64,000 bases of DNA from Bradyrhizobium sp. NFR13 (GCF_900114605.1 NZ_FOTP01000001.1:372001-436000); one strand, 5' to 3'; counted from the first letter of the stretch, positions 9,612 through 19,501 are shown. Translations and numbers: made by a program. The notes: generated by a model from the letters alone, not told the origin.

Positions 9612-10633
9612 AGGCAGTGTATTCCGACAAGCACAAGAGCCATGATCCGCAGTTCTTTCTTGTACGCGGTCAGGTCCGAAAAACTACGGAGCAGCCGGAG
9701 CGCGCGGAGCGCCTGCTGAAAGGCCTCGCCGTCGGAAAACACACGATCGTCGCGCCGACCGAATTCGGCCAGGGCCCGCGTGCCCGCGTACACTCGCCGG
9801 AATATCTGCGCTTCCTCGAAAGCGCGTGGGAGGAATGGATCAAGCTGCCCGATTACGGCCCGGAAATGATCGCCAATATCCACCCGAACCGCGTGCCCGG
9901 CAGCTATCCGACCCACATCACCGGCAAGCTCGGCTGGCACACCACCGACACCGCAGCGCCGATCGGCCCCGGCACCTGGCTTGGCGCCTGCGCCTCCACC
10001 GACGTCGCGGTCACCGCGGCGCAGATGGTGATGGACGGCGAGGACGCCGTTTACGCACTCTGCCGCCCGCCGGGCCACCACGCCTATCGCGACATGGCCG
10101 GCGGCTTCTGCTTCATGAACAATTCGGCCATCGCCGCCGAGCATCTGCGCACCAAGCACGAGCGCGTCGCGATCCTCGACGTCGACGTACATCACGGCAA
10201 CGGCACGCAGGGCATCTTCTATTCGCGTCCGGACGTGCTGACGGTGTCGATCCATGCCGATCCGGTCGGCTATTACCCCTTCGTCTGGGGTTACGCCGAC
10301 GAGAAGGGCGAAGGCAACGGCCTCGGCACCAATCTCAACATCCCGCTCGCGCTTGGCACCGGCGATGACGGCTTCATCGACGCGCTTGCTGTCGCCGAGA
10401 AGACCATCAAGTCATTCGCGCCGACAGCACTCGTGCTCGCGCTCGGCCTCGATGCCTCCGAACACGATCCGCTGGCGGCCCTGAAGGTCACCACACCGGG
10501 CTTCAAACGGATCGGTGCAGCCATTGCACGCATGGGCCTGCCCACCGTCCTCGTTCAGGAAGGCGGATATCTGTCCGACATCCTGGGCGCCAACCTCACC
10601 TCGACCCTCGCCGGTTTCGAAGCCGCGCGGTGA
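9608..10633 (+). CDS. Acetylpolyamine amidohydrolase / histone deacetylase-family protein
   Basis: This 341-residue zinc hydrolase belongs to the arginase/deacetylase fold. It shows the catalytic pair in PPGHHAY (H157, H158), the zinc ligands in DVDVHHG (D193, H195) and a later Asp in the GLDASEHD region. Its length and pattern fit bacterial acetylpolyamine amidohydrolase, which removes acetyl groups from N-acetylputrescine, N-acetylcadaverine and related amines. The GTG start overlaps the regulator's stop (GTGA). The next gene is a GABA-type aminotransferase, which fits release of a free amine followed by transamination. Confidence 0.87.
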   Translation: MKAVYSDKHKSHDPQFFLVRGQVRKTTEQPERAERLLKGLAVGKHTIVAPTEFGQGPRARVHSPEYLRFLESAWEEWIKLPDYGPEMIANIHPNRVPGSYPTHITGKLGWHTTDTAAPIGPGTWLGACASTDVAVTAAQMVMDGEDAVYALCRPPGHHAYRDMAGGFCFMNNSAIAAEHLRTKHERVAILDVDVHHGNGTQGIFYSRPDVLTVSIHADPVGYYPFVWGYADEKGEGNGLGTNLNIPLALGTGDDGFIDALAVAEKTIKSFAPTALVLALGLDASEHDPLAALKVTTPGFKRIGAAIARMGLPTVLVQEGGYLSDILGANLTSTLAGFEAAR

Positions 10634-10661
10634 TGAACGTGAGCACAATCACCTCGTCATT

Positions 10662-10746
10662 CGTACGATGGGTAGAGCGTCTTCGCGAAACCCATCATTC
10701 ACATCGACCGAGGTGATGGGTTTCGCTGCGCTCTACCCATCCTACG
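10662..10746. repeat. REP-like palindromic intergenic repeat
   Basis: An imperfect inverted repeat of about 85 bases. The left arm has GATGGGTAGAGCG and AAACCCATCA. The right arm has TGATGGGTTTCG and CGCTCTACCCATC. A 14-base centre separates them. Palindromes of this sequence type are scattered between genes in Bradyrhizobium-group genomes. It lies between the amidohydrolase and aminotransferase genes and may form a large stem-loop in the transcript. Confidence 0.75.
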
Positions 10747-10800
10747 GCACAACCACTCTCACTCCCCAACAACACCCAAAAAACTGAAGGACAAACTCGA

Positions 10801-12078
10801 ATGTCGACCAACGCAGAAATCTTCGCACGGCGCGAAGCCGCCGTTCCCCGCGGCATCGGCCATTCCACTCCGATCTCGGCGCAGCGCGCGCTGAATGCCG
10901 AAGTCTGGGACGTCGAAGGCAAGCGCTATGTCGACTTCGCCGGCGGCATCGCCGTGCTGAACACCGGCCACTGCCATCCGCACATCATGGCCGCCGTCAA
11001 GGCGCAGATGGAGAACTTCACGCACACCTGCTTCCAGGTGCTGCTGTATGAATCCTACGTGACTCTCGCCGAGCGTCTCAACAAGCTGGTACCGATTGAC
11101 GGCCCGACCAAGACCGCCTTCTTCACCACCGGCGCCGAAGCCACCGAAAACGCGATCAAGATGGCCCGCGCATCGACCGGCCGTGCCGGCGTCATCGCCT
11201 TCACCGGCGGCTTCCATGGCCGCACCCACATGACCATGACCATGACGGGCAAGGTGTTCCCCTACAAGAAGGGCTTTGGTGGTGCGATGCCGGAAGTCTG
11301 GCACGTGCCGTTCCCGGCCGCGCCCCTCGATGTCACCGTTGAGGAATCGCTGAAGTATCTCAGCTTCCTGTTCAAGGCCGACATCGACCCCGCCCGCGTC
11401 GCTGCCATCATCGTCGAGCCGGTGCAGGGCGAAGGCGGCTTCCACCAGGCTCCGCCGGAACTGATGCGCGCGCTGCGCAAGATCTGCGACGAGAATGGAA
11501 TCGTCTTCATCGCCGACGAAGTGCAGACCGGTTACGGCCGCACCGGCAAGATGTTCGCGATGGAACATTACGATGTGAAGCCTGACCTCATCACGGTCGC
11601 CAAGAGCCTCGCCGGCGGCTTCCCGCTGTCGGGCGTGATCGGCAAGGCCAAGATCATGGATGCTGCCGATCCGGGCGGCCTCGGCGGCACCTATGCCGGC
11701 AACCCGCTGGCGATTGCCGCAGCGATGGCCGTGCTCGACGTGTTCGAGAAAGAGAAGCTGATCGACCGCGCCAACCATATCGGCGAGCGCATCACCACGC
11801 GCCTGAAGAAGATGCAGCAGCGCAACGACCTCGTGCCGATCGCCAGCATCCGCAATGTCGGCGCCATGATCGCCTTCGACATCGTCAAGGAGCGCGGCTC
11901 TGATACGCCGGACGCCGAAGTGACCAAGAAGGTGACGCAGAAGGCCACCGAGGAAGGCCTGATCCTGCTGTCCTGCGGCGTCAATTTCAACACCATCCGC
12001 GTGCTCGTTCCGTTGACCGCCCAGGACGAAATCCTCGACGAAGGCATGGACAAGCTCGAGCGCGCGCTGACGGCTTAA
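10801..12078 (+). CDS. gabT: 4-aminobutyrate-type aminotransferase (class III)
   Basis: This 425-residue PLP enzyme has the class III aminotransferase pattern. TTGAEATENAIK binds the phosphate, ADEVQTGYGRTG holds the PLP-contacting Asp239, and ITVAKSLAGGFPLSG holds the Schiff-base Lys268. GabT moves the amino group of GABA (or 5-aminovalerate and related omega-amines) to 2-oxoglutarate, giving a semialdehyde. It sits between an acetylpolyamine amidohydrolase and an M20 deacylase. The true substrate may therefore be an omega-amine released by those hydrolases rather than GABA itself. Confidence 0.88.
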   Translation: MSTNAEIFARREAAVPRGIGHSTPISAQRALNAEVWDVEGKRYVDFAGGIAVLNTGHCHPHIMAAVKAQMENFTHTCFQVLLYESYVTLAERLNKLVPIDGPTKTAFFTTGAEATENAIKMARASTGRAGVIAFTGGFHGRTHMTMTMTGKVFPYKKGFGGAMPEVWHVPFPAAPLDVTVEESLKYLSFLFKADIDPARVAAIIVEPVQGEGGFHQAPPELMRALRKICDENGIVFIADEVQTGYGRTGKMFAMEHYDVKPDLITVAKSLAGGFPLSGVIGKAKIMDAADPGGLGGTYAGNPLAIAAAMAVLDVFEKEKLIDRANHIGERITTRLKKMQQRNDLVPIASIRNVGAMIAFDIVKERGSDTPDAEVTKKVTQKATEEGLILLSCGVNFNTIRVLVPLTAQDEILDEGMDKLERALTA

Positions 12079-12100
12079 GCGGACACACATCAGCCGTAGT

Positions 12101-12232
12101 GTCCCCTCTCCCCTCCGGGGAGAGGGTCAGGGAGAGGGGGCGCCACAAAGCGACGGAGCCTGTGGCTTCCCCTCTCCCGCCGCGAAGACGCGGCGACCTC
12201 TCCCCGAAGGGGAGAGGTGAAGCAACGACCCA
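12101..12232. repeat. CCTCTCCCC-type palindromic repeat cluster
   Basis: Two related palindromes occupy the gap before the M20 gene. One is at 12104-12126 (CCCTCTCCCC ... GGGGAGAGGG). The other is at 12196-12218 (ACCTCTCCCC GAA GGGGAGAGGT). GGGAGAGGGGGCG and CCCCTCTCCCGCC stretches lie between them. This family of intergenic repeats is frequent in alphaproteobacteria. A reading frame runs through it, but translation there is not supported. Confidence 0.75.
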
Positions 12233-12260
12233 GCAAATTTTCAAGAAGAAGGAAATCCCC

Positions 12261-13550
12261 ATGCCACTCGATCCCGCACTTCGCGACAAGATCATCGCTG
12301 CCGTCGACAAGGGCTTCGATGCCCAGGTCAAGTTCACCCAGGACATGGTTCGTCACCAATCCACCCGCGGCAACGAACACACCATGCAGGACTTCATGTT
12401 CCGCGCCATGAAGGCGCGCGGCTACAAGATGGAGCGCTTCGAGATGGACCGCGCCGCACTCGGGCACCATCCCGGTGCCGGCGCATGGGACGAACTGCAT
12501 TCGACCGCGCCGATCGTGGTCGGCACGCATTATCCGCGCGAGGAAAAAGGCCGCTCGCTGATCATGCAGGGCCATGTCGACGTGGTGCCGGAAGGCCCGC
12601 ACGACATGTGGACCACCCCGCCGTATGACCCCGTCATCCAGGGCGACTGGATGCAGGGCCGCGGCGCCGGCGACATGAAGGCTGGCTGCGCCTCCAACAT
12701 CTTCGCTCTCGATGCCCTGAGGAGCCTCGGCCTGCAGCCGGCGGCGACGGTCTATCTGCAGTCGGTGGTGGAAGAAGAATCCACCGGCGACGGCGCGCTG
12801 ATGACGCATCTGCGCGGCTACAAGGCCGATGCAGTGGTCGTGTCAGAGCCCTCGGCTGAAACCATCACCCGCGCCAATATCGGCGTGATCTGGTTCCAGG
12901 TGGAAGTGCGCGGCGTGCCGGTACATGTGCAGCGCATGGGCACCGGCGCCAATGCCATCGACGGCGCCTATCGGATCATCGGTGAATTACGCAAGCTCGA
13001 AGCCAAGTGGAATGCGACCAAGGACCAGCACGAGCACTTCAAGAACATCGAGAAGCCGGTCAACCTGAACATCGGCAAGATCGCGGGTGGCGACTGGGCG
13101 TCGTCAGTCCCGGCCTGGTGCAAGGTGGACTTCCGCATCTCGCTGCTGCCCGGCAAGACGGCCGAAGCCGCGAAGAAGGAAATCACCGACTGCGTCGCCG
13201 CCTTCGCCCATCAGGATCCGTTCCTGTCGAACATCCCGCCGACCGTGACTTTCAACGGCTTCCAGGCCGAAGGTTACGAACTCAAGCCGGGCTCGGATGC
13301 CGAAGCCACACTGGCTGCCGCGCATGAAGCGGTGTTCGGCCAGAAGCCGAAGCCGGAAATCTCGCTCGCCTATCTCGACAGCCGCGTCTATGCGCTGTTC
13401 GACAATGTGCCGACCTTGAACTACGGCTGCATCTCGCGCGGCGTCCACGGCTTCGACGAAGGCGTCAACCTGCCCTCATTGAAGAAGACGACGACGGCGC
13501 TGGCGCTGTTCATCGCCGAATGGTGCGGCGTGGAAGAGATCAAGGCCTGA
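12261..13550 (+). CDS. M20-family deacylase (ArgE/DapE type)
   Basis: This 429-residue metallo-hydrolase of the M20 family resembles acetylornithine deacetylase and succinyl-diaminopimelate desuccinylase. The di-metal site is visible as IMQGHVDVVPEG, then GRGAGDMKAG, then the catalytic Glu pair in VVEEESTGDGA, with a late SRGVHGFDEG. ATG at 12261 is chosen because AAGAAGGAAA precedes it; an upstream GTG would read through a palindromic repeat. It ends the plus-strand unit and may release an amine or amino acid from an N-acyl precursor. Confidence 0.9.
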   Translation: MPLDPALRDKIIAAVDKGFDAQVKFTQDMVRHQSTRGNEHTMQDFMFRAMKARGYKMERFEMDRAALGHHPGAGAWDELHSTAPIVVGTHYPREEKGRSLIMQGHVDVVPEGPHDMWTTPPYDPVIQGDWMQGRGAGDMKAGCASNIFALDALRSLGLQPAATVYLQSVVEEESTGDGALMTHLRGYKADAVVVSEPSAETITRANIGVIWFQVEVRGVPVHVQRMGTGANAIDGAYRIIGELRKLEAKWNATKDQHEHFKNIEKPVNLNIGKIAGGDWASSVPAWCKVDFRISLLPGKTAEAAKKEITDCVAAFAHQDPFLSNIPPTVTFNGFQAEGYELKPGSDAEATLAAAHEAVFGQKPKPEISLAYLDSRVYALFDNVPTLNYGCISRGVHGFDEGVNLPSLKKTTTALALFIAEWCGVEEIKA

Positions 13551-13579
13551 TCACACAGGCTTCAGCCTGGAGACGAATG

Positions 13580-13610
13580 GGCGGCGGAGCAATCCGCCGC
13601 CTATTTCATT
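13580..13610 (+). terminator. Intrinsic terminator after the M20 gene
   Basis: A 9-bp GC-rich stem (GGCGGCGGA at 13580-13588 with TCCGCCGCC at 13593-13601) and a GCAA loop are followed by TATTTCATTT. The hairpin lies 30 bases after the M20 stop, between convergent genes. Confidence 0.75.
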
Positions 13611-13995
13611 TCTCCCAGTTGCAGATGCCGCCCGTGCGGCACGGCCAGACCTGCACGCGGGTATCCGCCGCATTGGCATTTAGCGGATTGCCGCGGCGGA
13701 CAACCTTCTTCTGCGCGGCGGCGCGCTGGGCCACAGGCTTCGCGGCCTGTACGCGCGCGACGTGCGGCGCCGCCTTTACCGGATCGGTCTTCACCTCAGC
13801 CTTTGCATCGGCCTTGGCCTGAATCTGTACCTGCTCGAATGATGCGGGCGGGCCAAGCAATTTCGGCGACAGCACAGCCTTCTGCAGGTCGAGCAGCAAG
13901 AACTCGCCGGGCTTGTATGAGTCCGCTTCCGCGGCACCGACGCACGCCAGCAGACTGACGCCGGCCGCAATCATACTCAAACGTTTGCAACTCAT
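13606..13995 (-). CDS. Small exported hypothetical protein, Ala/Lys-rich
   Basis: This 129-residue protein was not recognised as a named family. It has a signal peptide (about 1-24, cleavage near AEADSYK). A short conserved-looking part follows (PGEFLLLDLQKAVLSPK), then a low-complexity Ala/Lys/Val region (about 58-100). The tail carries two cysteines (VWPCRTGGICNWEK) that could form a disulfide. GGGAGGCGTAA just before ATG 13995 supports the start. It is probably periplasmic. It stands alone, convergent with the M20 gene. Confidence 0.72.
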   Translation of the reverse strand: MSCKRLSMIAAGVSLLACVGAAEADSYKPGEFLLLDLQKAVLSPKLLGPPASFEQVQIQAKADAKAEVKTDPVKAAPHVARVQAAKPVAQRAAAQKKVVRRGNPLNANAADTRVQVWPCRTGGICNWEK

Positions 13996-14224
13996 TTACG
14001 CCTCCCGAGGCCGGTTCCCGGCTTCCGGACTGACAATGTCTCTAAGCTAAACACGGATAACGCTGAATCCAACCTTCCGTTTCGCCGAAAAGTGCCTGAA
14101 GCGCAGGCATTTCCGCTGGTAAGACTAACCGCGCGTAGCCCCGCCCCTGATTGATCCAGCGCAATGCGACGCCGCGCTGCTGGGCAGACCCTCCGCTTGA
14201 CTACATTTTTCAGCGGAGACCGCC

Positions 14225-14632
14225 ATGACATCCGTCCAGCCCTATCCCGTCGTTAGCAATCTCATCGAACGCATCGGCGACTGGTTGATCCAGCGCCGCC
14301 AGCTCAACGAACTCGGTGCGCTCGACAGCGGCGAGTTCAAACGCATGGCCCATGAGCTTGGCCTCGCGCCAAGCGATCTCGACACGATCGTGCGCAAAGG
14401 CGTGAACGGTGCGGAGGAATTGCCGCAGATGCTCCGCGCGCTGGGCTTTGACGAGGCCGCCATTGCGAAGATCCGGCCGCCACTTATGATGGAGATGCGC
14501 CACGCCTGCGCCGGTTGCGCGCACAAACGGGCCTGCGCGACCGACCTCGCAGCCAAGACGGCGGCGGCGAATTACGAGAACTATTGCGCCAATGCCAACG
14601 ACATTACGCTGCTGGCCCGGGCTGCGGAGTAA
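14225..14632 (+). CDS. DUF6455 family protein
   Basis: This 135-residue cytoplasmic protein has an N-terminal helical part and a C-terminal cysteine cluster: C95-x2-C98-x5-C104 and C121 in CAGCAHKRACA ... NYCANAND. The pattern matches DUF6455, a family of unknown function in alphaproteobacteria. The cysteines could bind zinc or an Fe-S cluster (inference). GGAG lies 8 bases before ATG 14225. It is flanked by noncoding stretches and is likely monocistronic. Confidence 0.8.
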   Translation: MTSVQPYPVVSNLIERIGDWLIQRRQLNELGALDSGEFKRMAHELGLAPSDLDTIVRKGVNGAEELPQMLRALGFDEAAIAKIRPPLMMEMRHACAGCAHKRACATDLAAKTAAANYENYCANANDITLLARAAE

Positions 14633-14943
14633 ATTATTCTCCACGTCCGCCAAAAATGCTCGAAAAACCGCCCGGGTAAGCCTAATCGGTTAGGTTAAGA
14701 TTTGGTTTAAGTTGCGACAAAACCGGGCTGCGATAGCGTCAATCGCGTCGCGCAGTGGGTGCGGAAGTCGCTTTCCAACCCCGAATTTCAATGCACGGCA
14801 CGGGACCGCCGTTATTACCTGCGTCGGCGGTCCCACCCCTTGGACAACAATCCTGATCACAAAACCCGTAATCGCCGCAGGTGACGCAACTGCGTCATGC
14901 TGCAACTGCGTGCGCTCGATGGTGTTACGAAACATTTCGACGC
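14633..14943. other. Intergenic region without recognised gene
   Basis: These 311 bases lie between the DUF6455 gene and the convergent VOC gene. I see no supported reading frame or RNA. There is an AT-rich patch with two TTAA boxes (14695-14698 and 14707-14710) spaced by 8 bases. Confidence 0.5.
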
Positions 14944-15357
14944 CTAGATATCGGCGAACACTTCCAGCAAATTCCCGTCGGGATCGCGAAAGAACACCGT
15001 GCGATGCCCGAAGGATTGATCTGTCGGTGGCGATACGAGGTCGACGCCTCGCTGCACCAGTTCGCTGGCACACGCATCGACCTCCGCCGCGAAAACCTTG
15101 AACGCAAGCTGGAGTGCTGCACTGCCAAGCGGGACCGGATGATCCGTCGCCGTCCGGCTTGGTATGGCCAAGGCTAACGTGTTGCCGCCGATGCGAAATT
15201 CAATCCAGCCTGGCGACAGCACGCGCTGCAGCGAAAAGCCGAGCACCGTCTCGTAGAAGCGACGCATTGCATCCATGTCGCGAACGAAGATGACCGTGTA
15301 GTCGATAGCGCGAATGGCTTGAAAAGCCGACGTCGCGTTTGCGCTTTGCTCATCCAT
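14944..15357 (-). CDS. VOC-family (glyoxalase/bleomycin-resistance fold) protein
   Basis: This 137-residue protein has two beta-alpha-beta-beta-beta modules of the vicinal oxygen chelate fold: AIDYTVIFVRDMDAMRRFYETVLGF at the N-terminus and VSPPTDQSFGHRTVFFRDPDGNLLEVFADI at the C-terminus. The final Glu in NLLEV is the usual metal ligand. Members are glyoxalases, dioxygenases, fosfomycin or bleomycin resistance proteins, or carriers. The reaction cannot be assigned. GGAG upstream of ATG 15357 supports the start. Confidence 0.87.
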   Translation of the reverse strand: MDEQSANATSAFQAIRAIDYTVIFVRDMDAMRRFYETVLGFSLQRVLSPGWIEFRIGGNTLALAIPSRTATDHPVPLGSAALQLAFKVFAAEVDACASELVQRGVDLVSPPTDQSFGHRTVFFRDPDGNLLEVFADI

Positions 15358-15623
15358 CCCGGTTCTCCATCTTCATCCGGCGCGATGATCCATCGACCGC
15401 GAGCCTTCGCATAGTTGGTGATGTTGCGACAACCACAGTGCACATCGCATCGGCCCGTCATCGCATCGCAGCAGAGAAACACTTTGGAAATGCTCGCAAT
15501 TTAATCCGCGACACAGTGTTGCTGCGCGCAATCTTCCTTGACTCGCTCTCGCCGCACTTGGCAGTCTGTGATCACACAAAAAAGCATCGGGCAACGACCC
15601 AGATGCCTCTAGGGAGAGACACC

Positions 15624-16847
15624 ATGGACTCATTTCTGAGGCCGCTTGCGGCTGCGAGTATGATTGTTGCTGGCGCCCTTGCTTCCACTGCTCCGGCATC
15701 TGCCCAGCAAGCGCCGATCAAGATCGGCATTCCGACTTCGGTCCAGTTGCAGGTCGGCCGCGACACCCAGAGCGCCGCCAAACTGGCCATCGAAGAGATC
15801 AATGCTAAGGGCGGATTGCTCGGCCGCAAGCTCGAAATGGTTGTCGCCGACGAGACCGAGAACCCCGAACAGGGCATTGCTGCAATCAAGAAGCTCACCG
15901 CCGATGACAAGGTCAATGTGCTGATCGGCGGCTACACGTCAGGCGTCACGCTGGCCCAGCTGCCGCACATCTCAAGCGCCAAGACAATCTATCTCGGCGT
16001 CGGCGCAGCATCGCCGGCGATCACTGCCAAGGTGAAGTCAGACTACGAGAACTACAAATACATCTTCCGCGCCTTCCCCATCAACGCGGCGCATCAGGCG
16101 CGCGCGCTTGTCGACTTCATCAATGGCAAGCTGAAAGGTGAAATGGGCCTGAAGAAGATCGCCATTGTCGGCGAGAACGCGAAATGGGTGCAGGATCTCG
16201 TGCCGATCCTGAAGAAGGGCGCGACCGAGGGCGGCACCGACGTGACGCTGGCCGAGTTCTTCGACACCTCGACCTCGGATTTCTCGCCACTGTTCGCCAA
16301 GGTGAAGAATTCCGGCGCGCAATATCTGATCGTGATCCTGTCGCACGCCTCCTCGGACATCTTCGTCAAGCAGTGGCATGACGCTCAGGTGCCGATTCCG
16401 ATCGGCGGCATCGACGTGAAGAGCCAGGACGCCGACTTCTTCACCCGCGTCAGCGGCAAGGCCAATGCCGAAACCGTCGGCATGTTCGCCATCCGCGCAC
16501 CGCTTACCCCGAAGACCATTCCGTTCTGGGATGAATTCGTGAAGCGCTTCGGCACCGCGCCTGTCTATACCGGCATCGGCGCCTATGACGCGGTCTATGT
16601 CTATGCCGATGCCGTGAAGCGCGCCAACTCCATCGAGCCCGACGCCGTCATCAAGGAGCTGGAGAAGACCGACCACGTCGGCATCGCCGGCAAGCTGGTG
16701 TTCGACGAAGTGCACGACGTGAAGACCGGCCCGGGACTGCAGAACCTGCTGTTCGTGCAGTGGCAGAAGGACGGCGCCCGCGTCGTGGTCTGGCCGAAGG
16801 AAGCCGCGACCGGCCCGATGATCGCGCCGCCCTGGATGAGCAACTGA
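15624..16847 (+). CDS. Branched-chain-type ABC transporter substrate-binding protein
   Basis: This 407-residue periplasmic protein (type 1 PBP, LivJ/AmiC-like) has a signal peptide (about 1-27, ending APASAQQ). A ligand-binding core follows, starting KIGIPTSVQLQVGRDTQSAAKLAIEEIN. AGGGAGAGAC lies just before ATG 15624; an upstream in-frame extension is not supported. It is the first gene of a complete livJHMGF-type set, transcribed in one direction. The family takes up amino acids, amides, aromatics or urea, so the ligand is open. Confidence 0.9.
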   Translation: MDSFLRPLAAASMIVAGALASTAPASAQQAPIKIGIPTSVQLQVGRDTQSAAKLAIEEINAKGGLLGRKLEMVVADETENPEQGIAAIKKLTADDKVNVLIGGYTSGVTLAQLPHISSAKTIYLGVGAASPAITAKVKSDYENYKYIFRAFPINAAHQARALVDFINGKLKGEMGLKKIAIVGENAKWVQDLVPILKKGATEGGTDVTLAEFFDTSTSDFSPLFAKVKNSGAQYLIVILSHASSDIFVKQWHDAQVPIPIGGIDVKSQDADFFTRVSGKANAETVGMFAIRAPLTPKTIPFWDEFVKRFGTAPVYTGIGAYDAVYVYADAVKRANSIEPDAVIKELEKTDHVGIAGKLVFDEVHDVKTGPGLQNLLFVQWQKDGARVVVWPKEAATGPMIAPPWMSN

Positions 16848-16885
16848 TTTGTTGATGGCGGTCATCTGACCGCAGCGTAACCGCG

Positions 16886-16909
16886 CGGCCGGCGATCCCT
16901 CGCCGGCCG
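16886..16909 (+). terminator. Strong hairpin between binding protein and permease genes
   Basis: Perfect 10-bp arms (16886-16895 and 16900-16909) with loop TCCC lie in the gap between the liv-type binding protein and permease. No T-run follows. A stabilising or attenuating role is more likely than full termination. Confidence 0.5.
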
Positions 16910-16975
16910 GAAAACGGGAGAAGCGAGCCCGAAGAAGTTCGCCCTCCGCCGTCCGGTCTTCAACAGCGGGTTCTC

Positions 16976-17830
16976 ATGCTTCAGATTCTGATCTACGGCG
17001 CGGTCTCCAGCGCCATCTATGCGATGTTGGCCGTTGGCTTTACCCTGATCTTCGGCGTCGCTCGCATCCTCAATCTCGCCCATGGCTCGTTTTACGCACT
17101 CGGCGCCTATGCGGCCTATGTCCTCACCTCTCTGCTTGGCTTTCCGCTCTTTATCGCCGCACCGCTGGCGGTATTGATCGTCGCAGGCTTCGGCGTGGTG
17201 ATGGAACGTTTTCTGGTGCGTCCGCTGCGCTCGTCTCAGCTCGCCGTACTGATGATCACTCTCGCCGTCTCGCTCGCGGTCGAACAGGCGCTGTTCATCA
17301 CCTTCGGCTCGGAATATCGCAACGTGCCTTCGTTCGTGGCTGACAAGCTCTCGATCGGCGGCGTCGATATCTCAGGCCAACGTCTCCTCGCGCTCGTTGC
17401 CGGCGTACTCGTGCTGCTCGGTCTCTGGCTGTTCATCCAGCGTACGCGCCTCGGCGCGGCCATCCTCGCGGTCTCGCAGGATCCGGAAGCCGCGCAGTAT
17501 ATGGGCATCCCGACCAATCGCATTTTCTCGATCGTGATGGCCATCTCCGCCGGCACTGCGGCGCTCGCTGGCGTATTGGTGTCGCCCTTCCTCACGGTGC
17601 AGCCGACCATGGGCCTGCTGCCGATGGTGAAGGCCTTCGCCATCGTCATCGTCGGCGGCCTCGGCTCGATCCCCGGCAGCATCATCGCGTCGCTGATCCT
17701 CGGCTATTCCGAGACCATCGTCGCCTATCTGATTTCGACATCATGGACGGAGCTGGTGTCGCTGGTCGCGGTCGTCGTCACGCTGATGATACGCCCGTCA
17801 GGACTCCTCGGGCGACGGGCGGCATTCTGA
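16976..17830 (+). CDS. Branched-chain-type ABC transporter permease (LivH family)
   Basis: This 284-residue permease has about eight membrane helices. LivH-type segments are LIFGVARILNLAHGSFYALGAY near the N-terminus and FAIVIVGGLGSIPGSIIASLILG near the C-terminus. It starts 128 bases after the binding protein and is followed after 1 base by the LivM-type gene. It forms half of the transmembrane channel of the importer at 15.6-20.2 kb. Confidence 0.92.
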   Translation: MLQILIYGAVSSAIYAMLAVGFTLIFGVARILNLAHGSFYALGAYAAYVLTSLLGFPLFIAAPLAVLIVAGFGVVMERFLVRPLRSSQLAVLMITLAVSLAVEQALFITFGSEYRNVPSFVADKLSIGGVDISGQRLLALVAGVLVLLGLWLFIQRTRLGAAILAVSQDPEAAQYMGIPTNRIFSIVMAISAGTAALAGVLVSPFLTVQPTMGLLPMVKAFAIVIVGGLGSIPGSIIASLILGYSETIVAYLISTSWTELVSLVAVVVTLMIRPSGLLGRRAAF

Positions 17831-17831
17831 C

Positions 17832-18757
17832 ATGAAACGCATTGCACCTATCGACATCGCGGGCGGCATCCTCGTCGTCGCCTTTCTCGCACTGCTGCCC
17901 ATGTTCGCCGCCAGCAACTATCTCACCGGTGTGCTCACGGTCTGCGTGATCTACGGCATCTGGGCATCGAGCTGGGACTTCATGTCCGGCCTCACCGGCC
18001 GCGAGAATTTCGGCCACTCGCTGTTCATCGGCGCCGGCGCCTATACCGCGGGCTTCCTGTCCTCGATCTGGTCGACCAATCCCTGGATCAGCCTACCGCT
18101 CGGCGTGGTGATCGCCATTGCCTTCAGCTTGCTGGTCGGCTTCCCGACGCTGCGGCTGCGCGGGCCCTACTTCGCGCTGGCGATGCTGTCGGCATCAGCG
18201 ATTCTGCAGCGGCTGTGTCTGATTTTCTGGGAATATACCGGCGGCGAGGAAGGCATCTATGGCCTCGACCCGCTGATGAAGACGCCGCTGCACTATTACT
18301 GGTTCGTGCTCGCGATCCTGGTTGTGACGGTGATCGTGCTGACACTGCTGGCCCAGTCGCATTGGGGATTGCTGCTGCGCGCGATCCGCGGTGACGAGGC
18401 GACCTGTCAGGCCGCCGGCATCAACGTCACCTTCTACAAGATCGTATCGCTGATGATCTCGGCTGGTTTTGCCGGTCTGGGGGGCGCGCTCTACGCGCAC
18501 TATCAGCTGCAGGTGTCGCCGCCGCTGTTCTCGGTCGTGGTGTCGATCACGGTCATCATCATGGTCTATGTAGGCGGCATCGGCTCGATCTATGGCGCCG
18601 CCATCGCCGCGATCCTGCTGACGTTGCTGACCGAGATGCTGCGCGGCTTCGGCGAATACCGGCTGTGGATCTACACGCTGACCCTGATGCTGATCCTGTT
18701 CTTCCTGCCCAATGGACTGATCGCGCCGCTCTGGCGCCGGCTGACGGAGCGTCTGCG

Positions 18758-18761
<4 letters not shown>
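17832..18761 (+). CDS. Branched-chain-type ABC transporter permease (LivM family)
   Basis: This 309-residue permease has LivM features: SSWDFMSGLTGRENFGHSLFIGAGAY and a C-terminal VVSITVIIMVYVGGIGSIYGAAIAA loop. About ten membrane segments are predicted. Its stop overlaps the next start (ATGA at 18758), indicating translational coupling to the LivG-type ATPase. Confidence 0.92.

Positions 18762-19487
<726 letters not shown>

Positions 19488-19501
<14 letters not shown>

Noticed and set aside
12099-12260. N-terminal extension of the M20 protein from GTG 12099
   Set aside because: It would translate a palindromic repeat cluster, while ATG 12261 has a ribosome site and gives a normal M20 start.
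14695-14710. Possible CtrA site (TTAA ... TTAA)
   Set aside because: The spacing is 8 bases, whereas the consensus needs 7, and no cell-cycle gene follows.
15567-15576. TGTGATCACA palindrome upstream of the liv-type binding protein, possible CRP-like operator
   Set aside because: It is a single 10-base palindrome with no second site; too short to support a named regulator.
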